This document shows positions 1 through 7,649 of a stretch of 64,000 nucleotides of DNA, piece after piece. Numbering within the stretch: the first letter of the stretch is position 1; each line of letters begins with the position of its first letter. Made by a program: the position numbers and the translations under genes. The notes beneath the pieces are model-generated. The model was not told where the DNA came from. It ran no database searches and was given only the letters and a program-made list of their open reading frames with translations. Location: the NCBI GenBank assembly GCA_021324305.1, contig JAJPJI010000037.1:124001-188000 (forward strand), in the 5' to 3' direction. This stretch comes from Gammaproteobacteria bacterium (GTDB lineage: Bacteria; Pseudomonadota; Gammaproteobacteria; DSM-16500).

Positions 1-1
1 C

Positions 2-346
2 GCCAGACTGCGCGCATTGCAGCGACGCTTTGCTTCTCGTGCGGCTCCATTACTGGTACATAATGAAATCACACTTGATCCGGCATCGCACACCGTGTCT
101 TACAAGGGCGAACCCGTCAATTTATCACGCCGTGAATTCGCTTTGCTGCATGTCTTGCTTGAAAATGCCGGTCGTGTATTATCACGCGAGCATCTGACCC
201 AGTCATTGTATGGTTGGGGAGAGGAAGTGGATAGCAATGCCCTGGAAGTTCACGTACATAACCTTCGTAAACGTTTTGGTCAAGACTTTATCCGTACCGT
301 TCGTGGTATTGGCTACACTATAGAAAAAAGTAAAGATGAAAAATGA
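2..346 (+). CDS. OmpR/PhoB-family response regulator, C-terminal part (QseB/PmrA-like)
   Basis: The reading frame is open from the window edge, so the receiver domain lies upstream and only the winged-helix DNA-binding effector domain is seen. The visible part has the family pattern: a beta-strand platform, then SRREFALLHVLL, the recognition-helix region around EVDSNALEVHVHNLRKRFG, and the C-terminal wing with IRTVRGIGYTIE. This is the QseB/PmrA/BasR branch type, which binds direct-repeat sites and activates transcription with RNA polymerase. The gene is followed 147 nt later by a histidine kinase on the same strand, its likely partner. PmrA-like boxes occur near 7.05 kb in this window and could be targets; that link is inference. 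Confidence 0.9.
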   Translation, partial: ARLRALQRRFASRAAPLLVHNEITLDPASHTVSYKGEPVNLSRREFALLHVLLENAGRVLSREHLTQSLYGWGEEVDSNALEVHVHNLRKRFGQDFIRTVRGIGYTIEKSKDEK

Positions 347-367
347 TCAGGCAGGAGTTTTTATACA

Positions 368-410
368 ACACACATCATCCAGGGAAATTCATAATCGGGA
401 TGATGCGTGT
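368..410. repeat. Imperfect inverted repeat between regulator and kinase genes
   Basis: The arms at 368-380 and 398-410 are complementary at 12 of 13 positions with a 17-nt loop. It lies in the 147-nt gap between the response regulator and the kinase. There is no downstream T-run, so it is not a convincing intrinsic terminator. It could be an mRNA-processing or attenuating hairpin. Confidence 0.5.
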
Positions 411-478
411 CAGCTGTTACATGACTAAAACAAGCCTAGAGGAAAAATCAGAGTTCACTCTTCAGATAAACAATACGA

Positions 479-493
479 CAGCGGGAACCGCTG
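479..493 (+). promoter_or_regulatory. Hairpin abutting the kinase start codon
   Basis: CAGCGG-GAA-CCGCTG forms a perfect 6-bp stem with a triloop ending at the base immediately before the ATG at 494. It occupies the place where a ribosome binding site would sit, and no standard Shine-Dalgarno is visible. It may lower or condition translation of the kinase. Confidence 0.4.
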
Positions 494-1852
494 ATGATTA
501 AATCAATCAGATATTTTCTATTAATCAGCCTATTGTTAAGTATCACCATCGCCTCAGCAATTAATGGCATCGGAAATTATCTGCTCGATGAACAAGTAAT
601 ACAGCCTTATCTCGATGGTCAGCTCATCAGAGTGTCATCTTTGATCAATATCCTGAATCAATCAACCAGTACAAACTCCAAAATCAGAAATGATATCATC
701 AATTACTTGCGTAACACCCAGCCTATCACGAAACAAAAGTTTTTATTTCAGGTCTGGAGCAAAAATGGCGAACTTTTGATGCATTCAGCCAATGAGGCAA
801 AGCTGTCTTTAAAGGATGCTCCATTAGGATTTAGCGATCAGGTAATACATGGTAACGATTGGCGTATCTATAGCACCTATGATGATAACATGTCATCCAA
901 GATTATTGTCGCTGAATTGTACAACCTGCGCCGCGAACTCGCAGATGACATTGCTCGTAGCAATGCAAATATATTACTCATCACCTATCCGGTATTTGGT
1001 TTGCTTGTCTGGTTTATTATCAGCCTTGCCTTGCGTTCGGTTACCCGGGTGACCACTGAAATTTCAAATCGCGCCTCAACCTTCCTCGAGCCGGTTCAAC
1101 TGACAGAGATCCCAATTGAAATAAAACCGCTGGTTGCCGAACTGAATCAGTTATTCATTCGCCTCAAGCTTGCCTTTGAACGCAACAAACGTTTTGCTGC
1201 CGACGCAGCACATGAATTACGTACGCCGCTCGCCGCTCTCAAAACCCATGTCCAGGTCGCCTTAAAGTCAGATAATGAAACTGACCGGAATAAAGCCTTG
1301 CAGAAAGTCATAGAAAGCGTCGACCGCAGTTCTCACGTCGTAGCGCAATTACTGACATTAAGCCGTCTGGGCGAAGAAGAAGCATTGACCGATGTCAAGC
1401 CGCTTGATCTGCACAAACTGGCAACAGAAATCATTGCTTATCTGGCTCCCCACGCTCTGGAAAAGAATATTGAAATTGAACTTGCGCCTCCGCCTGCCGA
1501 ACCTGTTGTAATGGGAAATGATACGGCGCTCGGGATCCTGATTCGTAATGTCGTTGATAATGCCATTCGCTATACACCAGCCAATGGTGCCGTCAAAGTC
1601 AGCATCATCGATACTGACACACTCATCATATTCCGGGTCGAAGACACGGGACCAGGCATCCCCATCGAACTCAGGGAACGGGTCTTTGAGCGTTTTTACC
1701 GGATATTGGGCACCAAAGCATCGGGAAGCGGCCTGGGTCTGGCTATTGTCAGTCAGATTACTGCCCTCCATCATGCCGTGATCAACTTGTCAACGCCAGC
1801 AAATGGCACCGGTTTGCAATTCGATGTAGCATTTCCTAAATATCACGCTTAA
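494..1852 (+). CDS. Two-component sensor histidine kinase (QseC/PmrB-like)
   Basis: This is an inner-membrane kinase of 452 residues, a typical length for the QseC/PmrB class. A first membrane helix covers about residues 7-28, a periplasmic domain of about 130 residues follows, and a second helix covers about 157-180 before the linker. The HisKA phosphoacceptor is His240 in AADAAHELRTP. The HATPase domain carries the N-box with Asn356, the G1 box EDTGPGIP and the G2 box GSGLGLAI. It would autophosphorylate on His240 and pass phosphate to the response regulator encoded just upstream. The periplasmic stimulus cannot be read from sequence; cations, antimicrobial peptides or host cues are known for relatives. 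Confidence 0.93.
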   Translation: MIKSIRYFLLISLLLSITIASAINGIGNYLLDEQVIQPYLDGQLIRVSSLINILNQSTSTNSKIRNDIINYLRNTQPITKQKFLFQVWSKNGELLMHSANEAKLSLKDAPLGFSDQVIHGNDWRIYSTYDDNMSSKIIVAELYNLRRELADDIARSNANILLITYPVFGLLVWFIISLALRSVTRVTTEISNRASTFLEPVQLTEIPIEIKPLVAELNQLFIRLKLAFERNKRFAADAAHELRTPLAALKTHVQVALKSDNETDRNKALQKVIESVDRSSHVVAQLLTLSRLGEEEALTDVKPLDLHKLATEIIAYLAPHALEKNIEIELAPPPAEPVVMGNDTALGILIRNVVDNAIRYTPANGAVKVSIIDTDTLIIFRVEDTGPGIPIELRERVFERFYRILGTKASGSGLGLAIVSQITALHHAVINLSTPANGTGLQFDVAFPKYHA

Positions 1853-1993
1853 AATGTGCATTCATTTGCGGATCTGCTATTGGAGTATATAAGACGGAAG
1901 ACAGTGGTAAGGCCATCCTTCTTCTATGCTCTGGATTCGCTATGTATTGATGTTTCAATGATTCAATCAATTAACAGGAAACGTAGATATATC

Positions 1994-2620
1994 ATGCTTA
2001 AACGCTTATTACCGCGCCAGGATAGTTTTTTCCAGTTATTTCAACGGGCTGCAGATAAATTGGTATTGGCATCGACCGAATTCTCAAACATGTTACAGCA
2101 TCTGGACAATCAGCAGTATTATGTAGACGAAATCGCCAAGCACGAAGAAGAGGCTGATCAAATAGCGTATACCACATTCGAATTATTGCATAAAACCTTC
2201 ATCACGCCTTTCGACAGGCACGATATCCACCAACTGACCAGCACGCTCGATGACATCATAGATCTGATTAATCGAATTGCACAACGCTTTCCCTTTTACC
2301 AGCTAAAAAGTGTCCCGGAAGAAATGATCAAGCTTTCCCAGTTAAGCGCGGAAGCTACCGGTCACCTGAAAGCATCCATTTATTATTTGCATTCTCTGAA
2401 AAATTCAGCTGATATCTTCAAGTTTTGCAATGAGATCGACAAGGTGGAAAGCAAGGCACATCAAGTTGTACTTGCGGGAGAGAAAAAATTATTCATGGAA
2501 GAACAGGACTTCAAGCAGTTTTTCAAATTAAAAGAAATTTACAGCCATACCAAATCAGTTATCAATCGCTGCCAGGATGTTGCCAATATTCTTAAAGGCA
2601 TCGTACTAGAGTACTCTTAA
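1994..2620 (+). CDS. DUF47/PhoU-like accessory protein of PiT transporter
   Basis: This 208-residue cytoplasmic protein belongs to the TIGR00153/DUF47 group, made of long amphipathic helices related to PhoU. I start it at the ATG at 1994 (MLKRLLPRQDSFF), which matches the usual N-terminus; an upstream in-frame ATG at 1856 would add 46 residues with no family resemblance. An AGGAAA element lies about a dozen bases upstream. The gene ends one base before the PiT permease, and this pairing is the standard arrangement for DUF47 proteins, which are thought to control Pit-type phosphate uptake. Confidence 0.9.
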   Translation: MLKRLLPRQDSFFQLFQRAADKLVLASTEFSNMLQHLDNQQYYVDEIAKHEEEADQIAYTTFELLHKTFITPFDRHDIHQLTSTLDDIIDLINRIAQRFPFYQLKSVPEEMIKLSQLSAEATGHLKASIYYLHSLKNSADIFKFCNEIDKVESKAHQVVLAGEKKLFMEEQDFKQFFKLKEIYSHTKSVINRCQDVANILKGIVLEYS

Positions 2621-2621
2621 T

Positions 2622-3665
2622 ATGGATTCATCTTTGACTTTAGTTATCATTACTATTGGCTTGGCGTTGTTCTTTGACTTTTTGAACGGCTTTCATGATG
2701 CAGCCAATTCTATCGCAGCAATGGTGTCCACCCGGCTGCTCAAGCCGCATTGGGCTGTCCTGTGGGCTGCATTTTTTAATTTTGTCGCCTTTTTATTCTT
2801 TGGTGTTCACGTCGCAACCACCATCGGCACCGGACTAGTTGATCCAAGCGTCATTAATCTCCATGTCATATTGTCAGCATTATTGGGCGCCATCTTGTGG
2901 AATATCTTTACCTGGCTGTATGGCTTGCCTTCAAGCTCATCGCATGCCCTCATTGGCGGCCTGCTGGGAGCCAGCATCGCTCACGCTGGCATGCAGCCTT
3001 TGAAATGGTATGGCATTTGCAAGGTGCTCTCAGCGATCGTGATTTCACCCTTGCTGGGAATGTTAATGGGCATGATATTAATGGTATTGACAGCACGCCT
3101 GTTTTTCTATTCAACGCCTCACAAGGTTGAAGGCTGGTTTCACAAACTGCAATTTCTGTCTTCTGCATTTATCAGCCTTGGCCATGGCAGTAATGACGCG
3201 CAAAAAACCATGGGTATTATCGCCATGCTGCTATATTCATCCAACCTGATCGGCAATCAGTTTTATGTGCCATTCTGGGTGGTGATTTCATGCAATTTTG
3301 TCATTGCGCTGGGAACAGTTTTTGGCGGCTGGCGCATTGTCAAAACCATGGGGATGAGGATCACAAAATTGAAACCCGTCAGTGGATTTTGCTCTGATAC
3401 TGCAAGCGCCTCGACGCTGGCTTTAGCCACCATGCTAGGCATTCCGGTATCAACCACACATACTGTGACTGGCGCCATTATCGGTGTCGGCTCAATCAAT
3501 GGATTTTCCGCCGTACGCTGGGGAGTAGCAAAAAACATTGTCTGGGCATGGATTCTTACCATTCCTGCTGCGGGCTGTGTTGCAGCAATTGTATGGGGCA
3601 TTACACAATTTTTGTCATCCGACGTGACAATCGCATTATACTCTAACCTGTTCTCATATAGCTAA
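2622..3665 (+). CDS. PiT-family inorganic phosphate permease
   Basis: This 347-residue polytopic inner-membrane protein has the duplicated PiT signatures: GFHDAANSIAAMVSTR near the N-terminus and GHGSNDAQKTMG in the middle, with GIPVSTTHTVTGAIIGVG in the C-terminal half. These carry the Asn/Asp residues used for Na+- or H+-coupled phosphate transport. It is translated right behind the DUF47 gene, so the two act as one uptake unit. Only 9 nt separate its stop from the convergent gene at 3675, and no terminator is visible there. Confidence 0.93.
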   Translation: MDSSLTLVIITIGLALFFDFLNGFHDAANSIAAMVSTRLLKPHWAVLWAAFFNFVAFLFFGVHVATTIGTGLVDPSVINLHVILSALLGAILWNIFTWLYGLPSSSSHALIGGLLGASIAHAGMQPLKWYGICKVLSAIVISPLLGMLMGMILMVLTARLFFYSTPHKVEGWFHKLQFLSSAFISLGHGSNDAQKTMGIIAMLLYSSNLIGNQFYVPFWVVISCNFVIALGTVFGGWRIVKTMGMRITKLKPVSGFCSDTASASTLALATMLGIPVSTTHTVTGAIIGVGSINGFSAVRWGVAKNIVWAWILTIPAAGCVAAIVWGITQFLSSDVTIALYSNLFSYS

Positions 3666-3674
3666 CCAGCTTGC

Positions 3675-5072
3675 TCAGTGAACTAATGCACTGCTTTTTT
3701 TCTGCAGGAATTGTTTACTGCAGTTAACGGCAAGCTGGATCAGATTGGGAAGTGTGTTATAGCCAAACGTCGTAAAAGTCGTTAAGGGCCCCCAGTGTTG
3801 ATCATATAATTTACGCTTGCGCAGATATCCTTCCAGATCATGAATGGGATGCGGCGGATCACTCAGCAGGAAATCACGAAACACGTCGGATGATTTCATC
3901 TTTTGCTCCCTGGAATGAGCCCAGGATAAATAATAGCCGAAGTAATAACCTGTCGATGTCTTGAACTCGGGTCCCTCTTGCCTTGAAATCCTGTAAACCT
4001 GATTCAGGCACAGCATGTAGGCACGAAGATGATTTTCGTCCTTGAATGTAAAATTACCTTTCGACAAGGCTAACAACACATCATCCGTCTTTTGTAACTG
4101 GGCTTCCTTGTATTTTTCTGCGCTGGGATTATTCCTCTTTAAACCTGCGAGATCGATACCCAGGACAATCTTGAACAAATCTTCATTTTTGATCGAACCG
4201 AGGAATGCGCTCCATTGCTGCATGGGCACGCTGTCACACATAATATCCGATAAAGTATAGGGCGATCGAACTTCACGCAATACACCGCCTGCCAGGCGAT
4301 TCATGCCCTCTTCTTCATACGATGACGTAACTTTGTATTTGTTGCTCCGTATCGCTTTCAGAAATGCCTCTCTTGCCTCCCTGACATTCTGATTCGTCTT
4401 GATAGCGACATAATATTGCGCTGCCTCCACTGAATGGTTTGCAACCAGCTGCTCTTCTTCAAGTGTCAGGGACCGCATAGGCGGATTAAAAGAGGATTTG
4501 GGCGAACGTGACAGATTACCGCCCAGGCCATTCGATGAGCTTGTTCTGGCTCGATCGAACTCGGCTTTATATTCAAGGAATTGAAAACACAATTCGATTG
4601 ATAATGGAGCTCCATCATTTCCGATGATAAACTGATGCAATTGTAAGTTTGTCAAATCGCCTTGCTGCGCAAAATCATGATTTGCAGACCGCAAAGGCGG
4701 CATCAACAAATCGAAAACCGGCGTGTCATCAATCTTTGACAGCAGTTCAGCCAGGCTGATGCAAGCCTTGTTGATGTGCGAATCCGGCATGAAAGTATAC
4801 ATCGTATCTGTTTTCTGAATCAGCTCCCAACGTTCACTCAAAAACCTATAAAAAGGTTTCAGGGTTTCAGCCGAAATGGATTGCAAGGACAAGGTATGAT
4901 CATTCAGCAGCTTGATCAGCCTGCCAAATGCGCTGTCAGCCTCCAGCTGCACCAGGACAGCTACCGCTCTTTTGCTTTCTGGTAAAGATAAAAAATCGAC
5001 ATTATCTTTTGGGATCTGGGAAATTATCTGTATTGCCTCAACAACAAAATCCTGAACCCGTCGTGACTCCAT
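3675..5072 (-). CDS. Unrecognised 465-aa protein with one copy of the shared RW module
   Basis: I do not recognise a known family. The protein is mostly helical and hydrophilic with no signal peptide or membrane helix. Residues about 30-125 contain a module also present three times in the neighbouring 605-aa protein: an ESKR start, an L-x-P-F-x-x-F-L segment followed by RWELI, then a Tyr and a Cys-x-x-L-A-x-x-L-S helix, closing with LLMP. The remaining 340 residues are unique and include a Trp/Tyr-rich patch (TGYYFGYYLSWAHS). A GAGAGGAGAAG ribosome binding site precedes the ATG at 5072. It lies 81 nt downstream of the 605-aa gene on the same strand and is probably co-transcribed with it. Being a secreted effector is a guess based on neighbours. 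Confidence 0.75.
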   Translation of the reverse strand: MESRRVQDFVVEAIQIISQIPKDNVDFLSLPESKRAVAVLVQLEADSAFGRLIKLLNDHTLSLQSISAETLKPFYRFLSERWELIQKTDTMYTFMPDSHINKACISLAELLSKIDDTPVFDLLMPPLRSANHDFAQQGDLTNLQLHQFIIGNDGAPLSIELCFQFLEYKAEFDRARTSSSNGLGGNLSRSPKSSFNPPMRSLTLEEEQLVANHSVEAAQYYVAIKTNQNVREAREAFLKAIRSNKYKVTSSYEEEGMNRLAGGVLREVRSPYTLSDIMCDSVPMQQWSAFLGSIKNEDLFKIVLGIDLAGLKRNNPSAEKYKEAQLQKTDDVLLALSKGNFTFKDENHLRAYMLCLNQVYRISRQEGPEFKTSTGYYFGYYLSWAHSREQKMKSSDVFRDFLLSDPPHPIHDLEGYLRKRKLYDQHWGPLTTFTTFGYNTLPNLIQLAVNCSKQFLQKKSSALVH

Positions 5073-5103
5073 ACACTTCTCCTCTCTTATTATTGACTAT
5101 TCA

Positions 5104-5139
5104 ACTTCCGCATCCTGTCATTGCACAGGATGCGGAAGT
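5104..5139 (-). repeat. Perfect 15-bp inverted repeat between the two repeat-protein genes
   Basis: The arms at 5104-5118 and 5125-5139 are perfectly complementary around a 6-nt loop. It sits in the 81-nt gap between the 605-aa and 465-aa genes. On the minus strand it is not followed by a T-run, so it looks like an mRNA-stabilising or attenuating hairpin that could set unequal expression of the two genes. Confidence 0.7.
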
Positions 5140-5153
5140 GATTGACAATTTTC

Positions 5154-6971
5154 TTACTTACAGTCAAGCGCCGGAACATATTCCTGCGTGATTTTTTGTT
5201 GCGCGCCAGGCAGCACGGCAACAGCACGTTCGAGCTGAGCAACAAATTTTTTCAGAGTACTGTCATTCAGTGAATAATGATGCTTCTTGTATAGCTCCGA
5301 TTCCTGATTGTTAATGTCAGCAAGTATAGAGGCAAGACTTACGCCGCCTAGAATAAGTCTTTGTATTTCGTTCGCCGCTGCAATTTTCTCCGTACCCGTT
5401 GGAACTTTCACAAAGTGAGTGAAGGCGACTATAGAGCCTACCATGGTTTTATGATCTCCTTCGATTTTACTTCTATCCTTGATATAGATTTCAAATAATG
5501 CAAACAGTAATTTCTTGCTGCGCGCCTCATCCTGCGTATAAATATCATTAATCTGGAGCACATCGTCCAGAGAAGTTTTGCCTTTGGTAATGACCTTGAC
5601 AAGACTTTCCAGATCAAAGCTGGACACCAGTTCTTTCCATTTTGACTGATCAAGTTCGGACATTTCTCTCAGCAAATCGTCGACATTTCCCATGTCACTG
5701 ATCACACTCAGACGTAAATTGATATTCGCCGATTCCTTGTTCAGACCATGGTGCGGGACGGGCTGCAACAACCTGAGCTGATTACGGTTCAGATAGTTGA
5801 TCTGATATCCTGCCAGAGACAGCCGGTCAGCCAGCAATATGCATGCTTGATTAGCGCTCGTGTTCGCAGGATAGGATGCTTTTGTGCCATCAATAATATC
5901 CCAGCGATTTTTCAGGAAATCAATAAATGGCGCCAATGTCTTGTCTGTGATAGGTTCAGATGAGCTGCTGTATTTTTCCAATAACACCCTCAACTTTTGA
6001 AGCGTACGCTTTGACTCCAGATAAACAACCAGGTCAAGTTCCTGTAAATTATCCTGTTGCAGCTTATCTAGCGCTTTTAACAGTTGCATTGCGAAAACAC
6101 GCATATCCATGCTTGATCTTGCCAGCAGAGTCGTTAATCGCTTCTTATCATCATCAACGGTTTCCTCTTGTTTCAAAGTAGCGAATATTTCATCGCGCAG
6201 ACGATGGCCAGTATTCTCCATGACAAATGCCTGATTGGTAATAGGCATGAGGAATGATTGTGGATCGATTTTTCCCTCCTTGTCACGATTATTGAAATCA
6301 ATCGCGCGGCAGAGATAACCCGCCATGAATTGACAAACAACATTGGCGTCACTGGAGGTATTCACACGATAATCAGCGCTGGTTCCCTGGATTCTTTCCC
6401 AGCGCAGCTTGAGAAAATTGATAAATGGAGCCAGTTCCGCAACCGACACTGGTGCACTGGATTCAAGAAAGGATGTCGCAAGTGTTTTCAGATCATCCAG
6501 TGTCCGCAATGACTCTAGATAAACATCACTGTCTTCATTTTCAGGTTTATTCTTACTAAGCATCCCGATGTCGCGCAGAATCTCTTTCGCTACAACACTC
6601 ATCGGTAATTCAGGCATTAACCATGTGTTTCTTTCGCGATTTTTGTAATGGAATTGCTGGCAGGCAAGAATCATGTGCAATTCCAAGGCCTTGCATTGAA
6701 GATTTATTCTGGATTTCGGGACAACACGGTAAGAGGATTCGCTTCCGGCAATTTTTTCCCAGCGTTTGCGCAAAAATTCGATAAAGGGGAGCAAAACATC
6801 TTCACTATCAATGATAGTTTCATCACTGGCGTGTTTCATCAATACTTCATGCAATTCTTTTAATGATTCCTGCGACTCTAAAAATGCAGATGGGCTGAGT
6901 GTCTCAGTGATGTCGCCCTTGTACCCACTAATGCTGCCTTGCACTCTTGCCACGAGTTCTTTAATGCGCAT
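5154..6971 (-). CDS. Unrecognised 605-aa protein with three copies of a novel RW repeat module
   Basis: No known family is recognised. Three modules of about 90 residues lie at roughly 30-120, 150-243 and 317-405. Each reads: LES or ESKRT start, leucine-rich helix, an L-x-P-F-I-x-F-L-x-x-R-W segment (Trp at about 71, 191 and 357), then I-x-G-S/T, a conserved Tyr (about 81, 201, 367), a Cys-containing helix, and an N-R stretch closing with LMP or LQP. The last 200 residues are unrelated to the module. The protein is soluble with no signal peptide. The start at 6971 has a strong GGAGGGGA ribosome binding site 7 nt upstream. It heads an apparent operon with the 465-aa paralogue and is preceded by a PmrA-like double box. 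An effector role is inference. Confidence 0.8.
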   Translation of the reverse strand: MRIKELVARVQGSISGYKGDITETLSPSAFLESQESLKELHEVLMKHASDETIIDSEDVLLPFIEFLRKRWEKIAGSESSYRVVPKSRINLQCKALELHMILACQQFHYKNRERNTWLMPELPMSVVAKEILRDIGMLSKNKPENEDSDVYLESLRTLDDLKTLATSFLESSAPVSVAELAPFINFLKLRWERIQGTSADYRVNTSSDANVVCQFMAGYLCRAIDFNNRDKEGKIDPQSFLMPITNQAFVMENTGHRLRDEIFATLKQEETVDDDKKRLTTLLARSSMDMRVFAMQLLKALDKLQQDNLQELDLVVYLESKRTLQKLRVLLEKYSSSSEPITDKTLAPFIDFLKNRWDIIDGTKASYPANTSANQACILLADRLSLAGYQINYLNRNQLRLLQPVPHHGLNKESANINLRLSVISDMGNVDDLLREMSELDQSKWKELVSSFDLESLVKVITKGKTSLDDVLQINDIYTQDEARSKKLLFALFEIYIKDRSKIEGDHKTMVGSIVAFTHFVKVPTGTEKIAAANEIQRLILGGVSLASILADINNQESELYKKHHYSLNDSTLKKFVAQLERAVAVLPGAQQKITQEYVPALDCK

Positions 6972-7007
6972 ACCTAAATCCCCTCCATGAATTGTTTAAG
7001 AGCACGG

Positions 7008-7036
7008 TTAATATCCCCTATCCAAGATAAAGACAA
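7008..7036 (-). promoter_or_regulatory. Candidate sigma-70 promoter of the repeat-protein operon
   Basis: Reading the minus strand, a -35 hexamer TTGTCT (7036 to 7031) and a -10 hexamer TATTAA (7013 to 7008) are separated by exactly 17 bp. Each matches consensus at 4 of 6 positions. Transcription would begin near 7001, about 30 nt before the ATG at 6971. The weak -35 lies 3 bp from a PmrA-like box, the usual geometry of an activator-dependent promoter. Confidence 0.5.
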
Positions 7037-7039
7037 ATC

Positions 7040-7089
7040 CTTAAGGTTTTCTTAAATGATTAAATTTACTAATTTAAGCATCTCTTAAG
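7040..7089 (-). promoter_or_regulatory. Two tandem PmrA-box-like operators
   Basis: Two sites fit the YTTAAK-N5-YTTAAK pattern of PmrA-type regulators: CTTAAG-N5-CTTAAA at 7040-7056 and TTTAAG-N5-CTTAAG at 7073-7089. The four TTAA cores start at 7041, 7052, 7074 and 7085, spacings of 11, 22 and 11 bp, so all face one side of the helix. A fifth TTAA at 7060 is out of phase. The pattern reads validly on both strands, but only the minus strand has a suitable promoter beside it. PmrA boxes with TTAA cores 11 bp apart are known in front of Legionella and Coxiella effector genes. Confidence 0.6.
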
Positions 7090-7299
7090 AATTGGAGGAG
7101 CAGTATAGAAGAAGGCATGGAAGGGGGGACTATCGGTAAATGGAATTACGCAGCAAATCGCAAGACAATTCCATTCAGAATGTCCAGAGCCAGGCAACGT
7201 GTGAGCAAACAGATAACGCTCATATTTTCATGCATGATCATATGTTAGGTAATATTCATAAGGTATTACCTTAATAAATGTATCGTTGTTTTCATATCA

Positions 7300-7408
7300 C
7301 CCTGGCCGATATGCCACTTCCGTGAAGGAAGCGTATGCTCCTTGTGAGGGGGAGCGAAATCGTTGGGCGGCAGCATTACACGTACCACTATCAGCCGCCC
7401 TTCTTTTT
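7300..7408 (+). ncRNA. Candidate structured RNA or leader ending in an intrinsic terminator
   Basis: Between 7300 and 7408 there are four consecutive stems: TGGC/GCCA (7303-7316), CTTCC/GGAAG (7317-7331), GCTCC/GGAGC (7337-7355) and a 7-bp GGGCGGC/GCCGCCC stem (7365-7371 with 7394-7400) followed by TTCTTTTT (7401-7408). This resembles a small RNA or an attenuator leader of the patatin gene about 100 nt further on. No known riboswitch or sRNA class is recognised. An inverted repeat near 7247-7273 may belong to its promoter region. The rest of the 640-bp gene-free stretch (7090-7290) shows only a weak 43-codon frame. Confidence 0.4.
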
Positions 7409-7437
7409 ATGCAAGCAAAAATAACTTTCATGAAACA

Positions 7438-7649
7438 AATGTTAATCGCAATTGTCATATCGGTATCGAAAGCATCATTCAAATCATTTACCACGCATAA
7501 GGAGGATTTATGGCTGACTATAAATATCTCGTGTTTGCTGGCGAATGTTAATCGCAATTGTCATATCGGTATCGAAAGCATCATTCAAATCATTTACCAC
7601 GCATAAGGAGGATTTATGGCTGACTATAAATATCTCGTGTTTGCTGGCG
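7438..7649 (+). repeat. 106-bp perfect tandem duplication spanning a translation start
   Basis: Bases 7438-7543 are repeated without mismatch at 7544-7649. Each unit contains upstream sequence, an AAGGAGGA ribosome binding site, an ATG and the first 33-34 bases of the patatin coding sequence. The duplication therefore gives two ribosome-loading sites in a row, of which only the second leads into the full gene. The lack of any difference between copies means the event is recent, kept identical by conversion, or an assembly error. Confidence 0.95.
7510..7551 (+). pseudogene. Abortive 13-codon start of the patatin gene (first duplicated copy)
   Basis: The first ATG has the same strong ribosome binding site as the real gene and reads the same first eleven residues (MADYKYLVFAG). 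It then runs out of the repeat into Glu-Cys and a TAA. It ends 64 nt before the true start at 7616. If translated it acts as a leader peptide; it could reduce or buffer translation of the patatin. Confidence 0.7.

Noticed and set aside
5104..5139. Rho-independent terminator between the two repeat-protein genes
   Set aside because: The stem is strong but no T-run follows on the coding strand, so I list it as a hairpin only.
7117..7248. 43-codon plus-strand frame beside the PmrA-like boxes
   Set aside because: Only a weak GAAG element lies before it, the composition is random-looking, and no promoter is aligned. Too little to call a gene.
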